DNA from: Roridomyces roridus
Lineage: Eukaryota > Basidiomycota > Agaricomycetes > Agaricales > Mycenaceae
Assembly (NCBI GenBank): GCA_029378245.1
Contig: JARKIF010000006.1
Span: 1,488,001 to 1,552,000, forward strand
Reading direction: 5' to 3'
Length of the DNA: 64,000 bases
The notes beneath the pieces were generated by a model that worked only from the letters and a program-made list of their open reading frames with translations, was not told the origin of the DNA and ran no database searches. The position numbers and the translations under genes were made by a program. Shown in pieces: positions 30,630-42,400 of the stretch; position 1 is the stretch's first letter; each line of letters opens with the position of its first letter.

Positions 30630-32566
30630 ATGCTCCTTCCCCTCCTCAGCCTCGTCTCGCTCTCACTGTGCGCTTCCGCGGTTAATGTCGCGGTTTTGCA
30701 ACAATCGTTGGCTGGCCATGGTGTTACTGCTGTGTTCCAGTCTGACCCGACTTACTCGAATGTGAGCCGAGCATGTACGTCTCCATTCTCTTTCTGTATA
30801 CAGGCTCCCTTGCTGAATCGATGCTCGTAGTTAATCGGCGCTTCACCATCACCCCAGTTGCCGTCGCATTCCCAACCAGCGTCGCGCAAGTCTCCGCGGC
30901 TGTCGCCGCTGGAACAGCGCAGAACCTCGAGGTAGTAGCCCGCAGTGGTGGGGTACGTAGCCAGCCGGCCGATCAGCTCCTACACAAGCAAACTCACGCT
31001 TCTCTGCCAGCACTCCTACATCGCCAACGGACTCGGCGGGAACAACGGTGCCCTCGTGGTCGATATGAGCAAAATGAAGCAGATAACTGTACGCTCTTCA
31101 AATAATACCGCCCTCATTGAGACTGGCAATCGTCTCGGAGATATCGCACTAGCGTTGAGTGCCGCCGGGCGGGCGATGCCGCATGGGACGTGCAGCTATG
31201 TAAGTCCCGCGACTCTATATCCCTTTTTTTTTTTAGCTGATGGATGTTTCACGCCAGGTGGGTATAGGTGGCCATAGCGGTACGAATCAACTAATATACT
31301 CTTGATCATCTTGTTGACATCTTTGCAGGGTATGGCGGTTTCGGGTTCACCAGCCGCGCGTGGGGCCTCGCCCTGGATACCGTCAAGTCTGCGACAGTGG
31401 TGCTGGGCAACGGGTCCATCGTCACTGCGTCCGGAAGTGTCAACACCGACCTTTACTGGGTGAGCATAAGATGATTAATCTTCTCTCAGCTTGCTTACCG
31501 TGGGCCAGGCCATCCGAGGCGCCTCCCCCTCTTTCGGAATAGCCACTTCCATTGAAGTCCAAACATTCCCCGCCCCCTCCTCCGCGACCGTCTTTGAATA
31601 CAAGTGGAACAACGTGGACATCAAGACCGCCGCCACCTCCATCTCGGCATTCCAAACCTACGTCGCCACGCCCAACCTCCCCCAGCAATTCGGCGCCGAA
31701 CTCGTCTTCTCCGCGGGTGAAACCAAGGGGACGTTGCAGTTGGGTCTCACTGGGGGATACTACGCGAACATCAGCTCCGCAGCCCTCGACGCGCTGCTGG
31801 CGCCATATCTCAAGAATCTGCCGACTCCCACATCAAAGATGTTCATCCCTGGACCCTACATCAACAGCGTCTCGGTCTTTGCGGACCCGAAACCTTTGAA
31901 CACCTCGTCCGGGCCGGACGGGTTCGATACGTTCTACACCAAGAGCTTGATGACGCCCGAGAGCGCGCCGATGTCGGCCAAGGCTGTCACGGCGTTCGCG
32001 ACGTACATGGCTAACCAGGGGTTCACCACAAAAACGGTGTGTACACCCTCCACTGATTCCGTTCAGTTTCTCAACCTTTCACCCAGGATTGGTTCGTCGA
32101 GGTCGAGCTATACGGTGGCAGCAACTCTGCGATCAACCAAGTGCCATTGGATTCGACTGCATTCGCTAAACGTGATACCCTCTTTACGATTCAATTCTAC
32201 ACGTCTTCGAATGCGACGATGTTGCCGCCGTTCCCTGACGCGGGATTCACCTTCCTCGATGGGATGGTGGATAGTATCCTGAGTAACGAGCCGGCGGATT
32301 GGAATTACGGGTGCGCCGCCGTCTCTCTAATCGAGTCGTTGAATTGGTTTTGACTTGTTGACTGGGATTTTAGAGCCTACCTGAACTACATCGACGACAG
32401 GCTTGGTGCGAATGGTGAGTGTTTCTGTTTTCTTTCTACTGAATCTCACCTCACGTTTGTCTGTATAGCTACGAAGCTGTACTACGGCTCACATTACCCG
32501 CGCCTGGAGGCCATCAAGGCCAAAGTGGACCCCAAGGATACCTTCCGTTTCCCGGTCGGACTTTGA
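30630..32566 (+). CDS. Secreted FAD-linked oxidoreductase, BBE-like
   Basis: ATG 30630 begins a signal peptide (MLLPLLSLVSLSLCASAV). The first intron (30775-30830) joins NVSRAFNRRFTITPVAVAFP, the start of the FAD_binding_4 domain. The second joins ARSGG to HSYIANGLGGN, giving the His for 8-alpha flavin attachment, and GRAMPHGTCSYVGIGGHSG supplies the Cys for 6-S-cysteinylation, so a bicovalent flavin is predicted. Then GYGGFGFTSRAWGLALDTV, SPSFGIATSIEVQTFPAP, the substrate domain, and the BBE C-terminal motif YLNYIDDRLGAN with YYGSHYPRLEAIKAKVDP, ending FPVGL at 32564-32566. Small introns split the 3' half. Such enzymes oxidise sugars, alcohols or secondary metabolites outside the cell with O2. 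No lesion seen. Confidence 0.87.
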
Positions 32567-32718
32567 GCATAACAAAAACGGAAGGACGGACGGACCCTGC
32601 TTTTCTTGTACTTTCCCTACTGCTATTGTACATGTCACTTGAATGCTAAATTGTTTTTCATCCACCCTATTCGTACAATCACAATCGTTTATTTTTCTGC
32701 TTGCCCGCCTAGTATGCC

Positions 32719-33898
32719 TCATTTCTTCTCCATCACGGTGACGACATCTGCCCCGAATCCAACGGTGCGAGACGTATCAAAGTCTTTCAACGCTTCAACA
32801 ATGAGTCCCTGGAGAGACGCCTCGGCAACATTCATCGTCTAGGAGCGACGTCAGATTTGTGTTTCGCAGGGAAAGGCGATAACGTGATACCTCCATGAGA
32901 TCCTGTTGATTCTGCCAAATTTCATGAGCTCCCTGCTGGAATTCTGGTGCAAAAGCGGGCACGTACCGCGTATTCTCCGTGAATGATGAGTGTATATGTC
33001 TCGTGAACCTGAATGCGCCCACTTCGTGCAAACTCTCATTCATGGAGCTATCTTGGCAGAGCTGTTAGATGAGCATGTTCAGCGCTCAGCTTGGAACGCA
33101 ACGTCTTATACAGGGAGATTGACCCACCAGTGTCAACTTGAGAAGATTCTTCTGGACAGCGGGACGTTCCAAGAATCGATCGAGTAACAAATCAAGCCTC
33201 CTCTCGCACTCCTCCGGCGCGCGGCCCTCGGGAACCTCGAGATGGCGAGACAGTGCGCTCTGTTCGCCGGCGCCAGACTCGACTGTTTTTCAAATTTGAT
33301 ATCGGCATTGGCAGTGAATAGGGAGACGTCGCGGTCGGTGCGGTACTCGCGATGTTGCAAGAACTTGACAATCTCGGGGAGTTTGTGGAGCTTCAAGGAG
33401 AATCGAATTCATATCAACCAGTGGGAAATTTTGTCGTTTAGACACACCTGCATGATGCTGGCAGCATTCTATCGGTGAATTCGGTTGGCAATTATTTCTG
33501 CAAATCGCGACACAAGGAGACTAGGGCTCACCTCGCACTCTAGTTTGCCGATGAGGATTGGACGGGGGTCAGGCAATCCAGCGGCTTTGACATAGGCGTC
33601 CATCATATTGTTCATGAAGACCTGGTACGGTTTACTATTATATTCACGCAGTCGACAAACGCTCGACACTCACGAAGTCGAAACTGTGAGCCAACTTCTG
33701 TGCTTGCGGAAGCTTGCGCCACTCGTCAGCCAAGGTCATCATATTCGTTCTGAATTCATCCATAGACACATCAGGGTCTGCGCGGTGAATGCAGATATGG
33801 TAGATATATTGAATCCGGATATCATGGGAGAATTGGTCTTGAGGACACGGAATCCGAGGAGCTGGAGCATTTGACTTTAGTGAGAGAGAATCAAACAT
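32719..33898 (-). CDS. Multi-exon gene of unknown function
   Basis: Start at 33898 (MFDSLSLKSNAPAPR) and TGA at 32719-32721. Exons in order: DPDVSMDEFRTNMMTLADEW then AQKLAHSFDF; VFMNNMMDAYVKAAGLPDPR then PILIGKLECE; NAASIMQ; KLHKLPEIVKFLQHREYRTD then DVSLFTANADIKFE; a switch of frame near 33245 into LSRHLEVPEGRAPEECERRL then DLLLDRFLERPAVQKNLLK; DSSMNESLHEVGAFRFTRHI then QQGAHEIWQNQQDLMEV; TMNVAEASLQGLIVEALKDF then VVTVMEKK. Most joins are good GT-AG introns. The spacing DEFR..ADEW..FDF..LPDPRPI.. hints at an EthD-like dimeric alpha-beta barrel, but this is weak. I do not name it. Confidence 0.5.
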
Positions 33899-34694
33899 CG
33901 GGGACCACCTTGCCGGAGAACTTTGTTCTATTACTACCATCCAAATTCCCCGATGTCGAGTTTAACTGAAGGTGCCTGGAAATTCCGTGGAGAGGTGTGT
34001 ACATGCGCTGAGAGTGAGCGAAGCAAATGGGACGTCGAAGCTGCATACCACAATAGATGGCCTATCATACCAGCCTCTCGTGGGCACGAGAACCTAGAGG
34101 ATCGTCCCAAGGACACTTTGGCGCTTTACTTATCTCTCCGACACGCGGTCCCGCGGAAGTATGAGTCTCCGGCGCGAGCCGATGGAGCAGAAGGCAAGGG
34201 ATCACGCGACGGATATGTGCGAGCTTGAGGGAAGCTGCCCTTTGGGGATGTGTTCGGGAATCTGTGGTCGACGTGGTGGAAAAGAAGATTGTGAATCATG
34301 TGACACACTCGCACGCTTTTAAGATCGTGCGTGATCAGTGCGATGAACTCCGAAGTTCTGCCGAAGTCCGCGGCTATTCTCAAGTCGTCCTTCGCGGCGC
34401 AATATGAGCTGGCCAGCCGAGGCTTATAAGTTATGCCGAGCCCCACACATCGCTAGAGCGGATTGGATTCTCCTTTCTTTCAAGTTCAAGTGGGTTCCGA
34501 TTCGTAAGTCTCTGGATCAACATGATTCTTCCCGGCCAGTTGTAGACACGGGAATTAGACGATTGGACGAGCAAAGAAAAGTAATGCTGCATTTTCCGAC
34601 TGTCCACGAACACTTCTGTTTTCGAAACAATTCTCAGTCATCACTAGGCGAATCACCGCAATGCATCCTCATCTTCGGTCTCCTACTCTTGGTC
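33899..34694. other. Intergenic, no gene seen
   Basis: Frames of up to 106 codons on the minus strand carry no motif and no splice-consistent continuation. Confidence 0.5.
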
Positions 34695-35771
34695 CTACCA
34701 CCCTTCATCCTCCGACTCTTCGGCTTCCTCGTCCTCTCCATCATCCACTGCCCCTTCTGGATCCTCGTTGTCGTCGTCCCCCTCAGCACCCTCCCCAGAG
34801 ACACGCCGTATATTCTTCCCCAACCAACGCGCGCTGTTAGCGCTCAGACCGTCGCAGCGCAAAGGTTCCATCGAGAACGTGTCTCGATCATCAGCATCCT
34901 TGGGGTCGACGGCTGCGCCGAACGACACCCCCACACTCGCAAGCAGTAGGGACAACGTTTCCTTCACGCTGATCATACCCGCCGGTGCCGAGTCACCCTC
35001 GGGCTGGCCAAACAGCACCTCGTGAATCACACGCGCGTCTGCTTCATCGATACCAAATTTGCGCTTGTCGATAGCACGCCACTTGCGACCGGGGGAGACG
35101 TCGGCCAATCCGAGCTCGAAGAAGACGCGGAAGCCGTTCATGTCGGCGGGTCCCTGGGGTGTGAAGGAGTCCAACTTGTCCGTGCAAATGACGCGGTGCA
35201 GGCGATAGAAGACGGTGCAAAAGAATTCGACGTAGGTCCACCGGGCGCGGTACCAGTAGTCGAGGTATACGTCGATGGCTGCGGGGTTGGTGGGAGAGTA
35301 GATGCGGGTGAAAATTGTCGCTTCACGAACCTAGTAGTAGCCTCATCAGTAATGGGCAGAGGAGAACGGCGTTCGGGAATGGAAACTTACAGCACAACCG
35401 CCGTCATCCACAACATCCGGACCAATCGGTACGATACAGTCGCGTATTGCCTGGGCGGCGTCCGCGTCGAATCCGGTCCGTTCGAGTACCTTGTCCACAG
35501 CCAATTTGATCACTTTGTATGGCTCGTCGTCACCTTCATCTTGTTCTTCGAGTGACGTCAAGATCTCTCGCAAATCTTCGGATTCTGCCCGCCGCAGTGC
35601 GAGATATAGCGCCCACGCGTCAAACGCCTTGGGGGCGAGGAGGCGGAACTCGGTCGCGCAGGTCTCAAGGGAGTCTGGTGCGATGGGAAGGGCCTCTTTG
35701 CCCTATTTCTGGTGGGTTGGCGGATTCGAGAGCGGGGTTCCGTCGTGCGGCTCGTTTCGGTGAGAAGACAT
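34695..35771 (-). pseudogene. Unrecognised acidic-tail family, copy B (nonsense codon 23)
   Basis: ATG 35771 gives MSSHRNEPHDGTPLSNPP, then TAG at codon 23 (35703-35705), where copy C has Arg. After the stop the frame continues intact: LETCATEFRLLAPKAFDAWA, EDLREILTSLEEQDEGDDE, VIKLAVDKVLERTGFDA, VVDDGGCA, then a GT-AG intron and VREATIFTRIYSPTNPAA, VYLDYWYRARWTYVEFFC, MNGFRVFFELGLADVSPG, TLSLLLASVGVSF, RWLGKNIRRVSGE and an acidic tail ending SEDEGW with TAG at 34695-34697. No in-frame Met lies between codon 23 and the MNGF motif, so a full protein could not be made from this start. Otherwise well kept, so the loss is recent. Function unknown; see copies A and C. Confidence 0.75.
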
Positions 35772-36274
35772 GGTGGTGCGAGACAACAACCTTAGTCACG
35801 TTTTTTTCTTTGTTCGGGTCCAAAGTGGCAAACACACACATCAAACTTGATATACTATGCCGACATGCCGCTGGGGATTAGTTCATTGGTCGGCAATTCT
35901 GAGGCATGAACGAGCGGACTGGACTTGCCTCTTGTTGCGCGAACAGCGCTTGGATAATGTCGCCACCGGTATAGTTGAACAATACATGTAATCCAGTCCC
36001 ATTTTAACTTTTAACTGTATGCACTGTGTCTGGTCACAGTCCGAACCTGAGCGCTGAGCCTCTAAATTGGCCATCAACCTTCAAGGTCCGTCGTCTGAAC
36101 AGGAGTTAGAATTAACTTGAGCAATCACAAGTCCAACCGCTGTGCTCCAGAGGCCTATAAAATATGCTGAAAGACAACGATTCTTGTATAATGCATGTAA
36201 TGTAAGCTCCGTTCTTAACTTGGGCCTGAAATTTTGATCAGATGTACCAGTGAGGGACGAGGATACCACGAACC
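35772..36274. other. Promoter side of copy B and 3' flank of the F-box gene
   Basis: No gene supported in these 503 bp. Confidence 0.5.
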
Positions 36275-37706
36275 TTACGCCGACTCCGTCCAAAGATGCG
36301 CCCTCTCTTTGAACCACTTTGGTCCCCACCCAAACTCGATCTTCATACCCTCCGCACGCAACTTGAGGAGCTCAGAAAGGGCGGGGGATAGGTCCACTCC
36401 ACGCCGGTCATCCGGAATTTCCCCATTTTGGATAAATCGGAAGGACTCGATCTTGCTCACTCCGTTCACGGATCGCGCGCGTGTGGAGAGCAATTTCGAG
36501 AGAGACGAAATAGGTATATCCCCGTCCGCGTTGTTGAGCGTCAATGACTCTAGCGTGGGAAGGAGCATTCCATCTGCTATCCGCTGCAGAAAGGGGTCGA
36601 TGGCATCTATTTGCCCGTCGGGAGTGTCACCAATGATTCCCGACAATGTGAGCACCCGTAGGGCTGGTAGTGCCAAAAGATGGGCTTCCACGTCTGATAG
36701 TTCCGCTTTACAGTCAAGACGCAGAGTGCGGATTGTGCAGCCTGAACGGCTCAAGAAATTTTGGAATATCGGAAAGGTGTTGGACTCGAGGAGCGGAATA
36801 TCAAGGTCCTCGAGCACCGGGAAGGAGAAATGATTCAACAGCAACGCCGCCAAATTCGTGCTGAAGGATCGAGATGATGAAGAATGATAGTCGCGGGAGT
36901 GTTTGGAATGTTAGGGTTGGATAGCTCAGAATGCACTTTCAAGGTGACGAGGTTCGGAGTTTCCGGCAGTATCTGCAAGGAGTCTGTCACGGACCGCAGT
37001 TGGAGGGTCCTCAGCTGGTGCCATGGAAGGGAGATCTGTGATATGTTCGTATACGACAGCTCCAGGCTACAGAGCTGCGGCGCGGGTGGGAGGGCGATCT
37101 GCACGTGAGGCTGGAGACTTCCGAATACGGAGAGTTCTTTGAGTGAGGTCAACGGCACTGCTTCCCCGCCATGGGATGGAAATTGAAGGGCCGTGGAGAC
37201 ACCCAGCGAGAGGTTGAGCAACCGGGGAAAATAATCGCAAATATTTCGTCGGCAGTCGACGTCGAGTCAACGGCCAGACTGGTCTCAATGCGGAAAGGGA
37301 GACCATCCACGTAAGGCGTGCCACCGACGCGGGCGAGTCTGCTCCGCAAAATATTCGTAAGAACCTGCGGATCTAACGGACTATACGGTGCTCTCATGGC
37401 GGGCCAGAGCCGGGGGCAATCAAGGGCGACCTCGCGCCAGTGTTTGCACATGCCGGCCAGAACGAGAGGAGTAGGTGGCAGACAGTAAGGATCGTCCGAT
37501 GATTCCATATAGCGCAAGAAGATTTCGGAGGTCATCTCTCGCGGAAGCGATAGGACGGGGTACACGATGGAGTCCAGTGCGGCCGAAATCGTCATCTTCT
37601 CTGCGTGGAGTACAGCGAGCTGAGACTGAAGGCAAGCGATCTTGCGATTTATGTCTACGAGGGACACGCGTAGTTGGGCGTTTGTGAGGTGTCCGGTGGT
37701 CGACAT
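36275..37706 (-). pseudogene. F-box-like gene with two frame breaks
   Basis: ATG 37706: MSTTGHLTNAQLRVSLVDIN then KIACLQSQLAVLHAEKMTIS is the coiled-coil start typical of basidiomycete F-box proteins, followed by the F-box itself (YPVLSLPREMTSEIFLRYM, PLVLAGMCKHWREVALDCPR, LWPAMRAP). At about 37221-37230 the frame breaks after DEIFAIIFP; the other frame resumes RLLNLSLGVSTALQFPS, LCSLELSYTNISQISLPW, and a second break near 36855-36870 leads to NLAALLLNHFSFPVLEDLDI, TIRTLRLDCKAELSDVEAHL and the end HLWTESA at 36275-36277. Neither break has splice sites. The first also lacks the segment usually found between these motifs, so a deletion is likely. The LRR-type body would bind SCF substrates in an intact gene. 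Confidence 0.7.
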
Positions 37707-38014
37707 TGCGGCAAAGAAAGAAAGATTGTGGATCATGTGACACCGCGGTCCTAATCGGATATTTCGGATCAGTAATTGATCGGCGGGCGCGTGAAGTTGA
37801 CATTTTGCATAGAATGAACGGCGCTCATTTCTTGCTCATTTCCTCGTTTGTTTGCCTCAACTAACAGTGAAATGGGAACTCCACGGCTACATGCCGCAAA
37901 CTGATGTTGCCGAGGCCTGAACATAGCCAGAGTTTTACTAAGTACCAGTTTGAACCTTGAGTTTGTACAATCGACATACTGCCGGGCTGCGTTCCTTTTC
38001 TTGGAGCTAATATT

Positions 38015-38993
38015 CTAGTAGTCATTTTCCTCCTCTGAATCTTTTCCATCATCGACTGCCGTATCTGAATCTTCGTCGTCGCCTTTGACGCCTCCCCAGA
38101 CACACGCCGTATATGCTTCCCCAACCAACGTGCACTGCCGCTCAGACCATCGCATGACCAGGGCTCCATCGAAAACGTGTCTTGATTGTCCCCATCCTTC
38201 GGGTCAATGGCTGCGTGGAAGGACATCCCCACACTGGCGAGGAGCAGGGACAGAGTTTCCTTCACGCTGATCGGCGCCGCATCGGCCCCGGTGCTTGCCT
38301 GCTGCTGGCCAAAGAGCACCTCGTGAAGCATGTGTGCTTCCCGTTTGTCAATACCAAACTTGCGCTTCTCGATAGCGCGCCACTTGCGACCCGGTGGAAT
38401 GTCTTCCAGTCCTAGTTCGAACAAGATCCGGAAGTCGTTCATCTCATCGGGGCCGCGTGGTGAGCGGATGTCCAACTTGTCCGTGGCGATGACGCGGTGC
38501 AGGCGGTAAGAGACGGTGCAAAAGAACTCGACGGAGCTCCAACGGCCGCGGTACCAGTAATCGAGGTGGACGTCGATGGCAGCGGGGTTGGTGGGGGAGT
38601 AGACGCGGGAGAGGGTGGTCGCTTCATCAACCTAGCAGTGTCGCGTCAATAAGCGGTGGAGGAGAACAGTATCCCGGGGAACTCACAGCATATCCACCGT
38701 CATCCACAAATTGTGGATTGAACGTTATGATGCACTCGCGCATTGCCTGGCTCGCTGCAGCGTCGAACCGAGTCCGTTTGAGCACCTTGTCGACGGCCTG
38801 TTTGACCACTCTGAACGGCCGCGGATCACCTTCGTCTTCTGCTTCAGCAGACGCCAGATTCTCCTTCATGCGTTCAGACGCTGCCTTCCGCTGTGCGAGA
38901 TACATCGCCCACGCGTCGAATGGCTTGGGGGCGAGCAGGTGGAACACTGTTGCGCAGGCCTCAAGGGAAGTGGGGGCGGGCTCTGGTGCGGTG
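38015..38993 (-). pseudogene. Unrecognised acidic-tail family, copy C, main (3') part
   Basis: Continuation of the exon begun at 43848; the copia element separates the two parts. From the insertion point the frame reads SLEACATVFHLLAPKPFDAW, YLAQRKAASERMKENLAS, VVKQAVDKVLKRTRFDA, FVDDGGYA, then a GT-AG intron (about 38636-38690) and RVYSPTNPAAIDVHLDYW, SSVEFFCTVSYRLHRVI, MNDFRILFELGLEDIPPG, KRKFGIDKREAHMLHEVLFG, TLSLLLASVGMSF, RWLGKHIRRVSGE. One base is missing near 38091-38096: the frame in use drifts into a basic extension (to 37861), whereas the frame with the base restored reads an acidic tail to TAG 38015-38017, as in copies A and B. So two lesions are present: the insertion and the tail frameshift. 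Confidence 0.75.
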
Positions 38994-39173
38994 TGTTGTA
39001 GTAATCATTATTCCCCGACCTTCTACCCGATTCTATTTACTCAGCTATTACTAAGTCTCTCTTCACTATAGTAGAATATTCTAGATATTATCCGTAGTAT
39101 ATAAGCCTGTAGCTGAACCACGGAATGCATTATTCTTCTCTTGTTCACACTCATCGAACATCATCCAACAATA
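38994..39173 (+). repeat. 5' LTR of the copia element
   Basis: 180 bp, starting TGTTGTAGTAATC and ending CATCCAACAATA. TGTTG near the start and CAACA near the end are inverted copies. It contains TATATAAG at 39100-39107, the probable Pol II promoter core of the element. Confidence 0.93.
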
Positions 39174-39188
39174 GGTTATGGGCCCCGG
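39174..39188 (+). other. Primer-binding site (half-tRNA-iMet type)
   Basis: GGTTATGGGCCCCGG directly follows the 5' LTR. Its complement ends GGGCCCATAACC, the anticodon stem-loop of initiator tRNA-Met. Copia-class elements are known to prime with the 5' half of cleaved tRNA-iMet, so this fits that mode rather than priming from the tRNA 3' end. Confidence 0.65.
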
Positions 39189-39228
39189 CCGTAACTGAAC
39201 TTCTCCCGAATAATCACACGTCTATCAC

Positions 39229-39380
39229 CAGCTTGACCGCTCAAACCGTCACACACGTTAATCACCGGTTTTCGACGCACACTCGACGCCTCTCGATAAT
39301 CACACGCCAGCTTGACAGCTCAAACCGTCACACGCCTTGATCACCGTTTTTCGACGCACACTCGACGCCTCTCGATCTAA
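39229..39380 (+). repeat. Tandem duplication of about 78 bp in the copia leader
   Basis: Two direct copies of a unit beginning CAGCTTGACnGCTCAAACCG and ending CACTCGACGCCTCTCGAT lie in the untranslated leader before the Gag-Pol ATG (39411). A few substitutions separate them. Confidence 0.8.
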
Positions 39381-39410
39381 ACCTAGGATCACCATCCCCA
39401 CATTGTTATC

Positions 39411-42400
39411 ATGTCCGAATCATCGACATCCGCCTACCGCATCCAGCATCTCCTTGGGGAGGAGAACTACGCTACATGGGCTGTGAAAATGACCGACATT
39501 CTCACTGATCAGAATCTGATCGAATATGTCACCGGTACCATTCCACGCCCCGTCCACACCTTTAACGCTAGTGGAGAAATTGTTGATCCACAGGGCGCGA
39601 AGGCGAAGGAAATTCTTGATTGGGATCGTAAGGACCGACAGGCCCTCTCCCAGATCCGTCTTCGTGTTTCCGACGATCCGTTGGTGTACATTACTGACGC
39701 CACATCGTCATCCACAGCCTGGACCACCCTTGCCGACACCTATCAGCCGAAAGGTGTGATCGCCATCGTCCTTCTCCGTCGACAACTCTCACGCCTCCAT
39801 TGCGAGGAAGGTGGGAACGTTGAAGAGCACATTCGAGCTCTCAAAAATCTACGCACCAAGTTGGCCGCACAGGGCGCCAAACTATCGGAGGAGGAATACT
39901 CCATCACCCTTCTCACGTCGCTGCCGGATTCCTGGGACACTTTTACCTCAGGCATCGACACGGCATCGTTGACGGACTCCACCAAACTCGTGGCTCGTAT
40001 TCTCGAGCAGGACCGCCGGCGACGAGCCAAACCCTCATCCGACGAGGTAGCGCTCCCGGCACACGGCAAGAAATTCGGCAAGCCCGCCAAATTCAACGCC
40101 AAAGTCACATGCTATGGCTGCGGCAGAATTGGGCACATGGTTTCGGATTGCCGCGACGTGAAAGCTGGGAGAACATTCACACAGTCCCAGAAGGAGCAGA
40201 ACACGCGCCAATCAAAGGAGCGTTATGCCAATAAGAATCACGCACACATCGCGGAACCAATCCCTAGCCCCGAATCATCGGATTTTGCTTTTATGGCACG
40301 GGACTCCACCGCACCCGCTCTGTCCCCTGACGCCTGGCTCGCCGATTCCGGCGCCACATCTCACATCATCAAGAAGCGGGAATTATTCACCACTTACGCG
40401 CACAGTGACCGAACCATCACTGGTTTCGGCAGTGTGAAATGCGACGGCACCGGCTCCGCTGTCATTGCCTCTCATGTCAAGAGTTCGGCATACAACATCA
40501 CACTCAATAATTCCCTTCACGTCCCCAGCTCACCATACAACCTCTTGTCCATCAGCCGCATTGCCGATGCTGGCTTTCTGATCCAATTTGACAGTGATTA
40601 CATGCACGTATTCACCAAGGGATCCAGTCGACGCGAAATCATGCGTGGCAGAAAGATCGGTAACCTCTACTTACTCCAGATCACTCAACCTGCCAACCGC
40701 ATCACGGCCGCCGCCGCCGCCATGCCCGCTGTTCCATCAGTCCCATCACCCATTCCGACTGCACCCGCCGTTTCCACTGTACCAACCTTTGCCGCCGTTG
40801 CTCCCGCACACTCATGGGACAAATGGCATCGTATTTTTGGCCATATCTCGCCGGCATCCATCCGGATGTTGAAGAACAACAACATGGTCAATGGGATGAG
40901 GGATGATCCCACCAGCACACCCTCAGCACAGTGCGTGGCATGCATCAAAGCCAAGTCACACGTCACTCCGTTTCCAGCCGAGGCTGAACGGACATATTCT
41001 GACATCGGTGACAACACTTTCACAGATGTTTGGGGACCATCGCGCGTCACCGGCATCTCGGGCGAGCGCTATTACATCAGCTTCACGGACGCAAAGACAC
41101 GCCGCACTATCCTCTACTTCATGAAGAAGCGCACGGAGGTCATAGACAAAATGCAGCACTACGATGCGTACATTTCCACGCAAACCGGCAAACGTGTCAA
41201 AGCTTTTCATTGTGACAACGCCAAGGAATACATTTCTAAGGCAGTTCGCGACTATCTCGGCTCCCGCGGCATCTGTCTTGAGCTCACGGCACCTTACTCA
41301 CCTCAGCAGAACGGTGTTGCCGAGCGGCTCAATCGCACGCTTATTGAGCATGCTCGTGCCATGCTCGCCGCACACAGCTTACCCCTTTCCCTCTGGCCCG
41401 AAGCCGTTGCCTACGCCACTTACCTGAAAAATAGGTCACCCTCGCGCGCTCTCGGTGATAAGATTACACCGGACGAGGCCTATACAGGAAAGAAGCCTGA
41501 CGTCAGTGCTCTAGAGGAATTCGGCAATCCCTGCGAAGTCTTGCAGCAGGATGGCAAGAACGGTAAAGTCTTTGTTAAGACTAAATCTTGCAAATTTGTT
41601 GGACTTTCCGACGAATCCGGTGCTTGGCATTACTACAACCCACATACGCACAAGGTACTTACCTCACGGAACATCACTTTCATACGGGAACCTGTCACAT
41701 CTGACACAGCTCCGCCTCCGCTCAAGGGGGAGAGTTTGTTGGATTCCACTTCGAAATCCACTATGGTTGAGCCTGAGGCTACGCAAACGACGCCAACAGC
41801 CGCCCCCATCATTCCACCGTCTCCCGTTGCTCCCACTCCGAGCACTCTGACACCTGTCCCATCCGTTCCCACATCACCGGCCACCGCACCCCGCCCGAAG
41901 GCACCACGCGACATCAGCAGTGCCATCTCGGAGGACAACATCATCCTTGGCCCACGCACTCGGAAGTACGCTAAGCCCGACAGTGCACTACTCGGCTTTG
42001 CGCTGCCTGCCGTAAATTCCGATCCCATCTCCAATGATCCACTCACAGTTGACGAGGCTAAGTCACGGCCCGACTGGCTTGAGTGGAAGAAAGCGATGGA
42101 TGAGGAAATGGATCAGCTCCGTAACCTCAATACATTTTCCCCAGCACCTTTACCCCGTGATCGTACCGCCATTCCCTGTAAATGGGTTTTCCGTGTTAAG
42201 CGCGATGAGAACGGCTCTATCACACGCTACAAGGCCCGTCTCGTTGCTAAGGGATTTTCTCAGATCCCCGGCATCGACTTTGACGAAACTTTTGCACCCG
42301 TCGTTCGCATGGAAACCATCCGTCTACTTCTCGCTCTTGCCGCCCGTTACAACCTCGACATACACGTGGTTGATGTTATCGGTGCTTACCTCAATGGCAA

